DNA from: Candidatus Endonucleibacter bathymodioli
GTDB lineage: Bacteria > Pseudomonadota > Gammaproteobacteria > Pseudomonadales > Endozoicomonadaceae
Direction of reading: 5' to 3'
Length of the DNA: 64,000 nt
NCBI GenBank assembly: GCA_030674915.1
Contig: JASXSV010000018.1
Span: 12,349 to 76,348 of the forward strand
Made by a program: the position numbers and the translations under genes
The notes under the pieces: model-generated
The model's input: the letters and a program-made list of their open reading frames with translations, nothing else
The model's database searches: none
What the model was told of the DNA's origin: nothing
Shown here: positions 18,277-27,760 of the stretch, one piece after another
Numbering within the stretch: the stretch's first letter is position 1
How the letters are laid out: the number at the start of each line of letters is the position of its first letter

Positions 18277-19020
18277 ATGTATAGTAGTGTACTTCTTACA
18301 ATCAGTTTGCTGTTTTTTCAGCTTTCATTTGCAGGTTCTGGTAACGATGCATCTGTTAATATAAAAAAGCAACTAAAGAAATTAGACCCAGATGTACGGA
18401 TTAAAACTATTGAGAAAAGCCCTATCCCTGGGTTGTATACTGTAATTATCGACGACGGATATGTGTTTTATATCAGTGATGATGGTAACCACATTATCCG
18501 AGGGGATATTATTGACATCAAGGACGGCAATTCCTTAAATCTAACCGAAGCAATACGGAATCAAGAAACTAGCAAGCAACTAAGCATGCTCAATCCCCAC
18601 GATATGATTATTTTTGCGCCTAAAGGTGAAATCAAGGGTGTAGTTTATGCCTTTACTGATGTGGATTGCGGCTATTGCCGAAAACTCCACAAAGAGGTGC
18701 CAATGCTAAACAAGATGGGAATTGAATTACGGTATCTTGCATATCCCAGAGGTGGCGCAAAAGTACCAGCTTATAAAAAAATGGTATCTGCATGGTGTTC
18801 TGATGATAGGAAAACAGCCATATCGAATCTGAAAAATGGACTAAGTATCAAGGAAAAAAACTGCACAAACCCTATTGATCAGCAAGTTAAGCTCGGAACA
18901 CTGCTCGGTGTCTCTGGTACCCCAGCTTTATTTCTGGAGGACGGTAGACGTATTTCAGGTTATCGCCCAGCAAAAGAGATTGCTCGTATTATGGGTATTT
19001 CTGACATAGCCACTCCATAA
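18277..19020 (+). CDS. dsbC: Thiol:disulfide interchange protein DsbC
   Basis: DsbC is a periplasmic homodimeric disulfide isomerase kept reduced by DsbD. There is a cleavable signal peptide (hydrophobic stretch LLTISLLFFQLSF, then AGS), an N-terminal dimerisation domain and a thioredoxin fold with the active site CGYC and the cis-proline loop SGTPAL. The frame opens at a TTG at 18271, but AAGGA at 18263-18267 lies nine bases before the ATG at 18277, so that ATG is chosen (247 residues). In relatives hom and thrC follow; here a transposase remnant and an ion channel follow instead. Confidence 0.94.
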   Translation: MYSSVLLTISLLFFQLSFAGSGNDASVNIKKQLKKLDPDVRIKTIEKSPIPGLYTVIIDDGYVFYISDDGNHIIRGDIIDIKDGNSLNLTEAIRNQETSKQLSMLNPHDMIIFAPKGEIKGVVYAFTDVDCGYCRKLHKEVPMLNKMGIELRYLAYPRGGAKVPAYKKMVSAWCSDDRKTAISNLKNGLSIKEKNCTNPIDQQVKLGTLLGVSGTPALFLEDGRRISGYRPAKEIARIMGISDIATP

Positions 19021-19131
19021 AAATACGACAGATTAAGTAAGTATTAATCCCAAAAATATACGTGGTAGTATTTAGTAAAATATGTGCTCGTTGAACTTGA
19101 ATATACTAGGTCTTAGCTTTGCTCCTCCCTT

Positions 19132-19361
19132 TTGTTGGCTATAACAGTCTTTATGGAGGGGGTGAGTAAGCGGCAAACGAGAGAAGTAGCATGCTTACTT
19201 ATTTCGCAAACTTGGGTAAAAAAAGCTCACCTGGACTCAGAGGGGAAAAAGCGAAACTTTGCAAAAAAGTGGCGCATAAATGATGTTATTCGGCAAGTTG
19301 ATTGGTTGATTAGCCTCCGTCTCACTCCTGAGTAATTGTAAATCGGATATACTCATTTTCT
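19132..19361. other. Non-coding stretch with a partial repeat end
   Basis: The sequence around 19138-19185 (ATAACAGTCTTTATGGAGGGGGTGAG, then GCGGCAAACGAGAG) resembles the left half of the dispersed intergenic repeat. No gene is supported. Confidence 0.3.
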
Positions 19362-19735
19362 TTGAAAGTGTGGGTTGTTGACTGCCATCACTCACCTTAC
19401 ATTCTACTATTTTTAAATTTACTGGGCTTCTCTCGTTTGATTTCTACTCACAGCTCCAGTGGCATGATATTTCACAGAGATAGAGGGTCTCAATACATGA
19501 GTAAGCCCTATTGTGAGTTGATAGAGAGCTATTATGGTGTGCGATCTTTATTGGGGGATGTTAACGTGCAGAGATAATACTGTCGTCTAACGTTTCTTTG
19601 GTAGTTTACAGCATGGAGGGTCTCAAGATTCACTAATACCTCACAAGCATATGATTAATTATGTTAGAGTTTACATTAAGGCTTATAACCTAAAGCGGCT
19701 CCACGCATATAGTAATGATTTATCGACGATTTAAT
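19362..19735 (+). pseudogene. IS3-family transposase OrfB remnant
   Basis: The reading frames contain GMIFHRDRGSQYMSKPYCEL, the conserved second-Asp region of IS3-type DDE integrases. Then, after a frameshift and stop near 19575, they read RFFGSLQHG and YIKAYNLKRLHA, the usual catalytic-Glu region and C-terminus. Only the last third survives, with several stops. Confidence 0.7.
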
Positions 19736-20037
19736 ACGAGAATTCAGCACATCAATGTGTTAGTTTTTCTGGATCAGGACAAGGTTACTCGGTTGATTGT
19801 GTAGATTTGAAAACTATGGTCAGATAAATTTACAGTGTATTATCAAGTGTGTAGGTTGCTGTGGATGTTAGGTAGCCTTCACCTTTGTATTTTTAGAGGT
19901 GTCGGGTATATGTCTTCTTTTAATAAACAGGGATATTGAAAGAAAAAAACATCTTAAGGTGCAAAATTAGACTCTACGCATAAAGTTATTTTAAATGTTT
20001 GTGATATAATTTATTTAGCATGGAGAGAGGAGGATGG

Positions 20038-21096
20038 GTGAAGCTTATAAGACCTATATATAAATTTTGTAATTCTCATATGCTAAAAATAAGCTGGTTA
20101 GTGCTAACGGTAATATTGGTTCTTCATTTTTCTTTCAGTTGGTTGGTATTGGTTGGCGCAGGTGAGCAGGTTTTTGTTCAGCCTATCGACTGGATTTATT
20201 TTTATGTAACGACAGCCACAACTATTGGTTATGGAGATTTTAGCCCAGAAACTAATGTGGGTAAGTTATTTTCAGCGGTAATCGTGATGCCTGGTGCTGT
20301 ACTGTTGTTTGCAGCATTCTTGGGTAAATTGTCTTCGCTATTTATTAGAGTTTGGAGGAAAGGGATGCAGGGAAAAACTGATTATTCTCGACTGAAAGAC
20401 CACATAGTTATCCTTGGTTGGCATCCTGAAAAAACTAGTCGTATGGTGCAATTGATTTTTGGCGACGTGCGGGGGCAGAAAAGGGTTGTGGTGTTGTGCA
20501 CTGCTCAAAATTTGGAAAACCCATTTCCGAATCTGGTTCGTTTTGTAAGAGGAGCAAGATTATTGGATAAAGAGGTTTTTCGTAGGGCTGCGCTTGAGCA
20601 GGCAGGAAGAATCATTATCTTTCAAAAGACTGATGATCAGACATTGGCGGCTTGTTTATCTGTATGTGCCACGAAAACAACGGCTCATGTTGTTGCCTGG
20701 TTCGAGGACTCTCGAATGGCTGGGCTTGTGCAGAGCCACTGCCCCCAAGTGGAGTGCCATACTAATCTTTCGGTGGACTTGCTGGTTCGATCAGCTCAAG
20801 ATCCTGGTTCCTCACGGTTACAGTCGCAGCTACTGTCTACGTTGGAAGGCCCTACTCTATTCAGTGTTCAGGTTCCTGATGATTTCAAGGGAACAACTTT
20901 TGCCTGTTTGCTGGGGGTTATGAAGGGAAAGCATGAAGCAATTGCTATGGGCCTTGCGGAGACAGTTATGGGTAAAGATTTGTTGTTGAACCCTCCTGGT
21001 GATCATAGGGTCAGAGCAGGTAATATTATTTATTTTATAGCTGCAGCGAGGGTTATGGTATCAGAAGTGGCCTGGAGTGATATGGTTGTGGGATAG
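20038..21096 (+). CDS. Potassium channel protein with RCK (TrkA-N-like) domain
   Basis: An inner-membrane ion channel subunit. Two membrane helices (about residues 15-37 and 65-90) flank the selectivity filter TTATTIGYGDFSPET, the K+ channel signature. A cytoplasmic Rossmann RCK domain begins at HIVILGWHPEKTSRMV, and a second regulatory segment follows. The domain layout matches Kch/MthK-like two-helix channels; the permeant ion is inferred. An ATG at 20020 is in frame, but the sequence after it (AGAGGAGG, 20025-20032) is an ideal ribosome-binding site for the GTG at 20038, which is chosen here. It stands alone between a transposase remnant and a convergent gene. Confidence 0.88.
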   Translation: MKLIRPIYKFCNSHMLKISWLVLTVILVLHFSFSWLVLVGAGEQVFVQPIDWIYFYVTTATTIGYGDFSPETNVGKLFSAVIVMPGAVLLFAAFLGKLSSLFIRVWRKGMQGKTDYSRLKDHIVILGWHPEKTSRMVQLIFGDVRGQKRVVVLCTAQNLENPFPNLVRFVRGARLLDKEVFRRAALEQAGRIIIFQKTDDQTLAACLSVCATKTTAHVVAWFEDSRMAGLVQSHCPQVECHTNLSVDLLVRSAQDPGSSRLQSQLLSTLEGPTLFSVQVPDDFKGTTFACLLGVMKGKHEAIAMGLAETVMGKDLLLNPPGDHRVRAGNIIYFIAAARVMVSEVAWSDMVVG

Positions 21097-21178
21097 TGGC
21101 AGAACTGAGATCTAAAGTATCAAAGTTTTGTGTTGTGCCCTATGCTAAAATTTTTGCTTAACCATGGATAATGTTTTG

Positions 21179-21577
21179 TTACAAAATTGGTTCTCGTCGT
21201 GTTAGCTGAGGATGACATTTTTTTGCTACAACCTTAGTATTATCTTTAGGACTCTTTGATTTTTTTTTCACTGGAACGAAAAGCGTTAAGATGATACTAC
21301 CTGTTACGGCTACTATAATAACGAGTTCTGCTGTATCTATTGCTCCGTGTGTTGTTTGTCCAACACGGTTATAAATTGCCATCAGAAAGGCTGGAGCTAA
21401 CCAGTACTGATCTGAAATTGTCCTCCAAGGCATATACAGAAGAGTGGCTGTACCGATGCAAAGTGCCCGGGTTAGGCGAGTTGGCAGTTTTTTTATGGCA
21501 AGTCGAAAAGAGACTATGCAGCCTGTTGCTCCTATTAGATAAATGGCCCAACCTAACAAATATTGTGTGTTTGTCAT
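21179..21577 (-). CDS. Small membrane protein of unknown function
   Basis: 132 residues with three likely membrane helices: LLGWAIYLIGATGCIVSF at the N-terminus, a middle segment around YWLAPAFLMAIYN, and LVIIVAVTGSIILTLFVPV, followed by a basic Lys-rich tail. It resembles short conserved gammaproteobacterial inner-membrane proteins that start with a similar helix, but I cannot name the family. GAGG lies upstream of the ATG. It is convergent with the potassium channel gene. Confidence 0.65.
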   Translation of the reverse strand: MTNTQYLLGWAIYLIGATGCIVSFRLAIKKLPTRLTRALCIGTATLLYMPWRTISDQYWLAPAFLMAIYNRVGQTTHGAIDTAELVIIVAVTGSIILTLFVPVKKKSKSPKDNTKVVAKKCHPQLTRREPIL

Positions 21578-21745
21578 AGAATTCTTGCCTCGGTTTCAGC
21601 CGATATTATTCCTTTGTAATTTGAGGCTGATAATCAGCTTATTCGGTGCGTAGAGAGTGAAAAAATATCTATTTCTTAGTGAGTAATAACGAAGTAGTAT
21701 AAAGCTATTATTTATTGTATACAGAATATATCATTGGAGGTTTTT

Positions 21746-21832
21746 ATGGTACAGAATGTTTATGATGTTTGGAGAGTAGCTGGATTGAGGCCTTTGTACG
21801 AACCAGAGATATTATTTTATGAGATAAAATAA
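21746..21832 (+). CDS. Possible 28-residue peptide
   Basis: A short open frame (starts MVQNVYDVWRVAGLRP) with an unusually good Shine-Dalgarno sequence, GGAGG, five bases before the ATG. It lies in an otherwise gene-poor region next to transposase remnants. No relative is recognised and chance cannot be excluded. Confidence 0.25.
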   Translation: MVQNVYDVWRVAGLRPLYEPEILFYEIK

Positions 21833-21892
21833 TCGGAGTCAAAATGATGGATGCGCAATATTGTTGATAGTGCATAAGGGCATCTCCTATAT

Positions 21893-22160
21893 TTACCAGG
21901 TTTTGGCATGGGGGTACAAAGGATCAATAGTCTTTTCAAACCTGCGTAACAGCGCAACCTGCTTCATCTCATCCAGAAGCACCTCATGCCTCGTTTTACT
22001 TCTCTTAGTGTGGTCTTTGTATTGGCAAAAGGGGTATCTTTCATAATTCTGTCGTATCGTCATGTTTGCATTATGACCCTGTGTGCGTTGATAAAAACTC
22101 GCAATAGCCCTGCTATTCATTCTTCTTTTTCGCTTTGCCAAAAACAAACGCATAACTGAT
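21893..22160 (-). pseudogene. IS5-family transposase N-terminal remnant
   Basis: The minus-strand frame contains KTRHEVLLDEM followed by LLRRFEKTIDPLYPHAK, matching the KRDLFLNEMEKTVPW...IEPYYPK start of the IS5-type transposases at 23483 and 32906. The DDE core is absent. The open frame reads through a C/T homopolymer upstream and is not a real gene. Confidence 0.6.
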
Positions 22161-22209
22161 GGCATGGTAGGGGGGATGGTCGGAAAAAAGGGATGAATAA
22201 TTATCATTA

Positions 22210-22231
22210 CCCCCCCCCCCTTTTTTTTTTT
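22210..22231 (+). repeat. C11-T11 homopolymer tract
   Basis: Eleven C followed directly by eleven T. It lies upstream of the IS5 transposase remnant and is the longest pure homopolymer pair noticed in the window. The exact lengths could be a sequencing artefact. Confidence 0.7.
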
Positions 22232-22319
22232 GTAGATCACTTTTCGTGCTCGTGTGTTTCTTCGTGCCTGTGGTTGCAACTTTTACCGTGAGTATGGACG
22301 TGTTTTATCTCATTCTCTA

Positions 22320-22866
22320 TCGCATCGCTGACTTCCTAGCCTCTAAAAAGGTGGGTGTTGGGACTTCCTGTAGTGGGCTTGCAGCGTACTAGCTGCAGGT
22401 TTCTGCAGGTTAAATAGTGGCCTGAAGTTTATAGCCGGTCTGTTTGCGAACCAGAGGGCTTCTAAAGTTCCGGTACGTGCGGCGGTAGGCTAATGGGGAG
22501 TGGCCTATGGAGCTGTCTAGGACTTTATCTTGATTATGTTGCAGGGTGTGTGATCAGTGCTGATTTTTGGTCAGAAATTGTTATCAGATAAACTTAGGGT
22601 ATTTATAGCAGGAAATGTTCTTGATACTAGCTAGATTCGTTGCTCTGAAGCAGGGAATAAAGGCATGGAAGTTGGCTAACATATTAAATAAATAGGAATG
22701 GTACCGTTAATCTGTCAGTTAAAGCAGTGATTGTTCAGTTGAATGACCAGTAAAAAGATAAACTTTAAAACGCAGACTAAATTAATGGAGGATCATACGG
22801 TTTCTACCATAGCTTAAATGGTTTGCTGAATATAACTTATGTGTTGTCTATATTTCACCTCTAATC
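22320..22866. other. Gene-poor stretch
   Basis: About 550 bp with no supported gene, repeat end or transposase match. Confidence 0.3.
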
Positions 22867-23073
22867 TCAACTATATCCGTTTGCCATTTTATAATATATA
22901 AAACAGCTAGTGACAAGGTAGCATAGACATATGATCCAAAATTGAATTGGATTGTCTCTTCTATCAATCTTATGCCATGAGTATGAAGAAGCGGCTGTTA
23001 TTCGACCAACAAAAATGCTATAGATGACATAGAGTATTATGATGATAGAGATAAACTTTATGGAATCGAGCAT
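22867..23073 (-). CDS. Small two-helix membrane protein, unknown
   Basis: 68 residues with an N-terminal helix (FISIIIILYVIYSIFVG), a polar loop with KIDRRDNPIQFW, and a second helix (IICLCYLVTSCFIYY). The R-x-NPIQFW loop between two helices recurs in small bacterial inner-membrane proteins of unknown role. An AGAGAA lies about nine bases before the ATG. It borders IS sequences. Confidence 0.5.
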   Translation of the reverse strand: MLDSIKFISIIIILYVIYSIFVGRITAASSYSWHKIDRRDNPIQFWIICLCYLVTSCFIYYKMANGYS

Positions 23074-23207
23074 AATTCATTTATTCTCTGTAGCGGTAGT
23101 CACTGGTACATTATATACCAAAATTGACCCAAAGTGCACACTGTAGCTTCGACTAAAAGCCGCGACAATGCAACTTGTAAATAAGCAATATACCTACCAG
23201 ACTCAAA

Positions 23208-23330
23208 CAAAACAATATCATATTTGGTCATTGATGCAACAGGAGTTTTACAGAAGGTTATCGCTTGAGAATTAGGAGGTTTCGGCATAGTCAGAGGCTT
23301 CTTAATGGTGGTTAGGAAGTGGTTCGTTGA
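23208..23330. repeat. Imperfect direct repeat flanking the IS5/IS3 nest, left copy
   Basis: About 120 bp beginning AAAACAATATCATATTTG and running through GGAGTTTTACAG, GTTATCGCT and TTCTTAATGGTGG to CCATTGA. It is repeated in the same orientation at 25493-25620. A TCAGAGGCTTCTTAA near its end resembles the right end of the local IS5 element, so both copies may be IS5 3' tails. Confidence 0.55.
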
Positions 23331-23482
23331 GCCATTGACTTGTATTTCGACCAGGAAATAGTAAAGATACTATTCCTCGTAAGGAGGCAGTCATGAGCGG
23401 TCTTACTATCATGTCTTTTAAGGAATCTCTGACTAAGTCTAATAAATGTGAGATAATACAGCCACACAAACAGTATTGTCGT

Positions 23483-24304
23483 ATGAAACAAATCATTTTC
23501 GCATCTGCAGAATACACCCATAAAAAAGTTATCACTAAACGTGATCTCTTTTTAAATGAAATGGAAAAAACCGTACCATGGGTACGCCTGCTCAATATTA
23601 TAGAGCCTTACTATCCCAAGAAAGGCAAAGGTCGCACACCAATGCCAATGGAAAGTATATTGCGGATTTATTTCTTACAGCAATGGTGCTCATTATCAGA
23701 TTCTGCAGCAGAGCATGCCTTATACGATATGGACTGTATGCGTCGGTTTGCGCAACTTGATTTATTAGATGCCATACCTGATGAAACCACCATACTTAAT
23801 TTCAGAAGACTAATTGAAAAGCACCAACTTAGTGCAATCATCTTTGCGGATATCAATCAATATCTTGTTGAAAAAGGCATCAAGGTATCTCAAGGCAGCA
23901 TGGTAGATGCGACCATTATCCAAGCTCCTAGCTCTACTAAAAACAAAGACAAAAAACGTGACCCTGATATGCGTTCCACCCGTAAAAACAACCAATATTA
24001 TTTTGGTTTTAAAATACACATAGGAACAGATATCAATAGCAACGCCATACACAGCGCAACCGTCACACCGGCGAATGAAGCTGATGTTAACGAATTACCC
24101 AAGTTACTGCGCAAAGATGACAAAGTAGTATTCGCAGATGCGGGTTATACTAGCGACACTTACAAACGAGGAGCACACAGCTTTGGCATGAGCTGGAAGG
24201 TTAATGATAAACGTAAACCAAAGAAAAATATGAGTTCATCACAAAAGAAACAAAACCGCAAAAACTCACAGATTCGTGCCAGAGTAGAATATTGCTTTAG
24301 AGTG
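23483..24304 (+). pseudogene. IS5-family transposase, 3' truncated
   Basis: The transposase starts at MKQIIFASAEYTHKK (ATG 23483) and continues through PWVRLLNIIEPYYPK, the first catalytic Asp in MVDATIIQAPSSTKN, the second in VVFADAGYTSDTYKRG and the region RARVEYCFRVI. The open frame begins 90 bp earlier, inside the IS end. After RVI it runs into the inserted IS3 element, losing about 45 C-terminal residues (normally IKCQFGYRKVRYRG onward). Confidence 0.85.
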
Positions 24305-24363
24305 ATCCCCACCAGTAAAACTGTACATCTCAATAAGCGTTAAACTTAACCCTGAGGTGAACA

Positions 24364-24642
24364 ATGAAACAGTTAAAAAGAAAACATAGCCCTGAATTCA
24401 AGTCTGAAGCTATTAAATTAGCTGAGCGAACCACTGTAGCTAAAGCTGCTGCCCAATTATCCCTTAGCCTTTCACAAATCTATGATTGGCGTAAAACCAT
24501 GATGCTTGATTTTACTGATGTGGAGCGTGACAGTTACCTAGCGGCTGAAAACGCCAGACTGAAACGCGAACTAGCCGAGCAAAAAGAGGAGCTAGAAATT
24601 CTAAAAAAGACGGCTACCTACTTCGCCAAGAATCAAAAGTGA
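24364..24642 (+). CDS. IS3-family transposase OrfA
   Basis: A 92-residue DNA-binding subunit. The helix-turn-helix segment is KRKHSPEFKSEAIKLAERTT to SLSQIYDWRK, and the C-terminal leucine zipper is LAAENARLKRELAEQKEELE. It overlaps the start of orfB by four bases, the usual IS3 arrangement that allows programmed -1 frameshifting. OrfA is intact, but its partner is broken. Confidence 0.9.
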   Translation: MKQLKRKHSPEFKSEAIKLAERTTVAKAAAQLSLSLSQIYDWRKTMMLDFTDVERDSYLAAENARLKRELAEQKEELEILKKTATYFAKNQK

Positions 24643-25428
24643 AGCGTTTCGAGTTTATACTTGAACATCGCAGCGAGCACACGATTACGATAATGGCACG
24701 CGTGCTGCGCGTGTCGCGAAGTGGGTATCAGCATTGGTTTGATCGACGTGGCACGTTATCGAAGCAAGCGCATCAGCGTTTGTTTCGTGACGAGCTAATT
24801 CTTGAGGCGTTTCAGAAAAGTAAACAACGTTCTGGTGTGGTTCGTCTTTGGCGCGACCTCGAAGAGCAAGGGTATGCCTGTGATATTTAAAACCATCGCG
24901 CATAGCATGCGCAGGCAAGGCTTAGTCGCAAAGGCGACACGGCGCTTTAAGGTGACTACCGATAGCGACCACAGCTATCCAATCGCCAAGAACTTACTGG
25001 ATAGAGACTTTACGGCAACAGCGACAAATCAGAAATGGGCGGGTGACATCACTTATTTATATACGTCTGAAGGCTGGCTATACTTGGCAGTGATTATCGA
25101 CCTGTATTCACGAAGCGTAATTGGCTGGTCGATGGCGCCGCACATGAAATCCACGCTGGTCTCTGATGCTTTAAAAATGGCATTGTTCATGCGAGGCTTT
25201 CCGAAAGAGGTGATAGTGCATAGTGATCGCGGCAGACAGTATTGTTCACATACTTATCGTGAGATGCTTGATGATAACCAACTCAAACAAAGCATTAGTC
25301 GCAAAGGTAACTGCTGGGACAACGCTTGCGTGGGAAGTTTCTTTCACTCGTTGAAGGTTGAGTCGATTTATGATGAACCGCTAAGAACAAGGTTATTCTC
25401 GCACAGGAAAGAACCTATAAGGTATTGA
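24639..25428 (+). pseudogene. IS3-family transposase OrfB, frameshifted and truncated
   Basis: The first frame covers the N-terminal HTH_21-like part to GYACDI; one extra T at about 24888 (GATATTTAAAACC instead of GATATTAAAACC) then brings a stop. The second frame continues with KTIAHSMRRQGLVAKATRRF and the DDE integrase core: Asp in KWAGDITYLYT, Asp in VIVHSDRGRQYCS and Glu-region WDNACVGSFFHSLKVE. In that region Gly stands where VESFF is usual. The last 40 or so residues are lost. Confidence 0.88.
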
Positions 25429-25492
25429 TTTTGCTGGATTCACGCCTCCGAGGGGATTACGAAAGTGGCTTTAATCAGAGGCTCCTTAAGCA

Positions 25493-25620
25493 AAACAATA
25501 TCATATTTGTCATAGATGGAATAGGAGTTTTACAGGAAGTTATCGCTCATGACGTAGGAAATATCTGATTAATCAAAGGTTCTTTTAATGGTGGAGAGGG
25601 AGGGGAGTGGATCGCCGAGC
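25493..25620. repeat. Imperfect direct repeat flanking the IS5/IS3 nest, right copy
   Basis: Second copy of the sequence at 23208-23330, starting AAAACAATATCATATTTG and containing GGAGTTTTACAGGAAGTTATCGCTCATGAC and TTTTAATGGTGG. No gene is supported in it. Confidence 0.55.
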
Positions 25621-25899
25621 CATTGATGCGTTTCCGTATGCACTCTTTCCTGGCGTGTCCTGTAGCCACTTGAACAGCTGATCATGAGGGACAATATCCT
25701 GAGCAATCAGCAGTTCTTAGTTTATCGCAACCACCATGACAGTGGTTTTTCGTTGCCGAAAAGAAACTTCTAGCTTCATGCCTCGTTCATGTCAAGACGA
25801 ATCACGCGATCAGTGTCAGACCGCCGACTAATCAGGTTGAATTTCTCACCGATACCACCGGTGAAGAGCAGCCATCTATATGGGCAGGGCAGCAGGCAG

Positions 25900-26160
25900 G
25901 GCCGTCAACTGTAGTAGAATACGTCCAGTGCTAGCAGCGCTATACGGTTGCTATACGGTTGCTATAGACGTTGCATTAGGCGACGCAGCAGTTATTGTGC
26001 AGACAAGACATATCAACGGCAAACTTATTGTTCAGAATGCAGATTAAGAAAAAGATGCCGTAATACAGCTCGCGCAAAAAGTCGTATCTGGCAATAAATA
26101 AATGTTCACGCTGCCTGTCTGTACGCTCACCCTTGAGCAAGGGCAAGCTTTTTCGTAACA
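25900..26160 (-). pseudogene. IS481-type transposase fragment
   Basis: The sequence GCAAAAAGTCGTATCTGGCAATA and CTCACCCTTGAGCAAGGGCAA matches the better-preserved IS481 remnant at 28930-29470, where the same bases encode DTKRLPLLKGEP. Only this short block is recognisable. The rest of 25620-25900 is unassigned. Confidence 0.5.
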
Positions 26161-26192
26161 GAAAATTAGCCCATATCCGATGGATAAGGTAG

Positions 26193-26681
26193 TTACCCCC
26201 TATCTCTCAGTTTATTTAGAAATTGAGACCAATACGTGACTGACCCGATTAAAAATACACCAAAGATAAGTTGAAGTACCCAGTCCAAAGTAGCTAATAA
26301 TCTGTATATTTCTATGTGTTGCGAATGCTGGATAAGTGACAGTGATACTGGAATACGAGTTAGTGAGGTTACCACAAAATATAAACCTAAAAGTTGTATA
26401 AAAAATTTGTGGTCATTAGTACTTAATTTTTCAGGTGTTTCATTCGTCGATTGTGACAGAATTTTCTCTGAAGATTTATACATTAAATATGCAGCAGTTA
26501 AGCCAATAAGTAAAATACTAACAACCGTAGAGATATACACCCAAAAAGGTACTTCTTTTTGGATGTATCCTTCTATACTCCCTAATAGGAAAAGTAAGTT
26601 AGGTAGATTGCAAACTAACTGTATTAGCAACCAAAGAGCTAAAAAGCGTATAGCTATTGCAGATATGTTTTGAGTAGTCAT
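26193..26681 (-). CDS. Four-helix membrane protein, unknown
   Basis: 162 residues with four predicted membrane helices: FLALWLLIQLVCNLPNLLFL, VYISTVVSILLIGLTAAYL, FFIQLLGLYFVVTSLTRIPV and LDWVLQLIFGVFLIGSVTYW. A polar loop of about 25 residues (SSEKILSQSTNETPEKLS) joins helices 2 and 3. AAGGAC lies five bases before the ATG, which supports translation. I cannot name a family. It sits alone between IS remnants. Confidence 0.6.
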   Translation of the reverse strand: MTTQNISAIAIRFLALWLLIQLVCNLPNLLFLLGSIEGYIQKEVPFWVYISTVVSILLIGLTAAYLMYKSSEKILSQSTNETPEKLSTNDHKFFIQLLGLYFVVTSLTRIPVSLSLIQHSQHIEIYRLLATLDWVLQLIFGVFLIGSVTYWSQFLNKLRDRG

Positions 26682-26699
26682 ATTGTCCTTATCATGTCC

Positions 26700-27760
26700 A
26701 TATTTATTGGCATGGTATGCTCAGTATGGGCATATAATAATGGGGTGCAAAGGGGGCTCGTCGAAAATCATGTTGTGATTAGATTATAACGATTAAAGCA
26801 TGGAAATATTCACATAGCGAGACTGATATGAAGGATATTTTGTGTTTATAAGTACATGTCTATTTTCTCCATCCATAGTGACTAAGGTGCTAGTAAAGCT
26901 TCAATCTGACGAGCATAAGTTGTATAGGTGGCCAATAAATATGGTGAGTTAAAGAACCATAATTATTAGATCCAGTTGACTATGGTGAATTTGGTAGTAG
27001 TGCAGTGCAAGTTTATGTTATTTCAGTTTCTTTTATAAGCTCCAGTTACGTACCAATCTGGGTATAGCATATATTATATACCCAAGTGGATTCAAAGTGC
27101 AGGTTCAAAATTTCAAAATCCTTTACTTGCCTGTTTGCCTGTTTGCCTTTGCGCTAGCGCTCTGGTATTCTCCGACCATTTTAGTATTTTGAAAAATGGT
27201 ATTTTGCACTTATACAGTTACCTTTAATGGTGTGTTCTGGTCAAGAAAACCGGACATATTAATTTGCTAAGTTCACGTACTGAACGGGCAATAAATAATT
27301 ATTGTATATAGTGGAGAAGGTATAGAGTGTAAAATTTAATGTACGTTCTACATAATTCGTAGTATATTCACAGGTTGGTTGGCTAATTTTGAATATCAAA
27401 TTATGTTTTAAGCTACCGAAGTAGAGTTCGACTAAGGCATATCCCAGTCATAGTCAACATCTACCATTGACTAGTATATGTTATAAGCTCTCTAGCAGCT
27501 CAGGATAGAGCATCTCGTGTATTGAGACTCTCTATCGCTGTAAAGCGCTAGGCTTTCAGATGGCTGTGGAAGGTTGTAAACCATCATCGATGGCTGATAA
27601 AGCTGGTTGTTATGCACTTAATATGTTGAGCAGTTAATGATGCGGCGCTAGGTGCATACAGCCCTTAGAGGTTTTTAAATACGTTATATCACCAGCCTAA
27701 ATTTGATCTTGCTCTATAGGGTTAAAGTTTTAATACAATAAATTAGCTGCAATAGTATGT
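26700..27760. other. Long non-coding stretch with a lone IS3-type end
   Basis: About 1 kb without a supported gene. At 27232-27260 the sequence TGTGTTCTGGTCAAGAAAAC followed by CGGACA resembles the left end of IS3-family elements. At 27127-27152 TGCCTGTTTGCCTGTTTGCC is a short direct repeat. Otherwise nothing is recognised. Confidence 0.35.

Larger units (their letters stand above)
23418..25489 (+). mobile_element. IS5-family element interrupted by an IS3-family element
   Basis: The left end GGAATCTCTGACTAA (23422 onward) and the right end TTAATCAGAGGCTCC (to 25485) are imperfect inverted repeats, each flanked by TTAA (23418-23421 and 25486-25489) as a likely 4-bp target duplication. Inside, the IS5 transposase stops aligning at about 24304, where an IS3-type left end (TGATCCCCACCAGTAAAAC) begins. 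The IS3 right end and the IS5 transposase C-terminus are both missing, so a deletion followed the second insertion. Neither element is functional. Confidence 0.7.

Noticed and set aside
19132..19335. 67-codon frame before the IS3 remnant
   Set aside because: It overlaps a partial dispersed repeat and shows no family or ribosome-binding site.
22033..22279. 128-codon frame as a novel basic protein
   Set aside because: Its C-terminal half is an IS5 transposase N-terminus and the rest passes through a C/T homopolymer; it is best read as a remnant.
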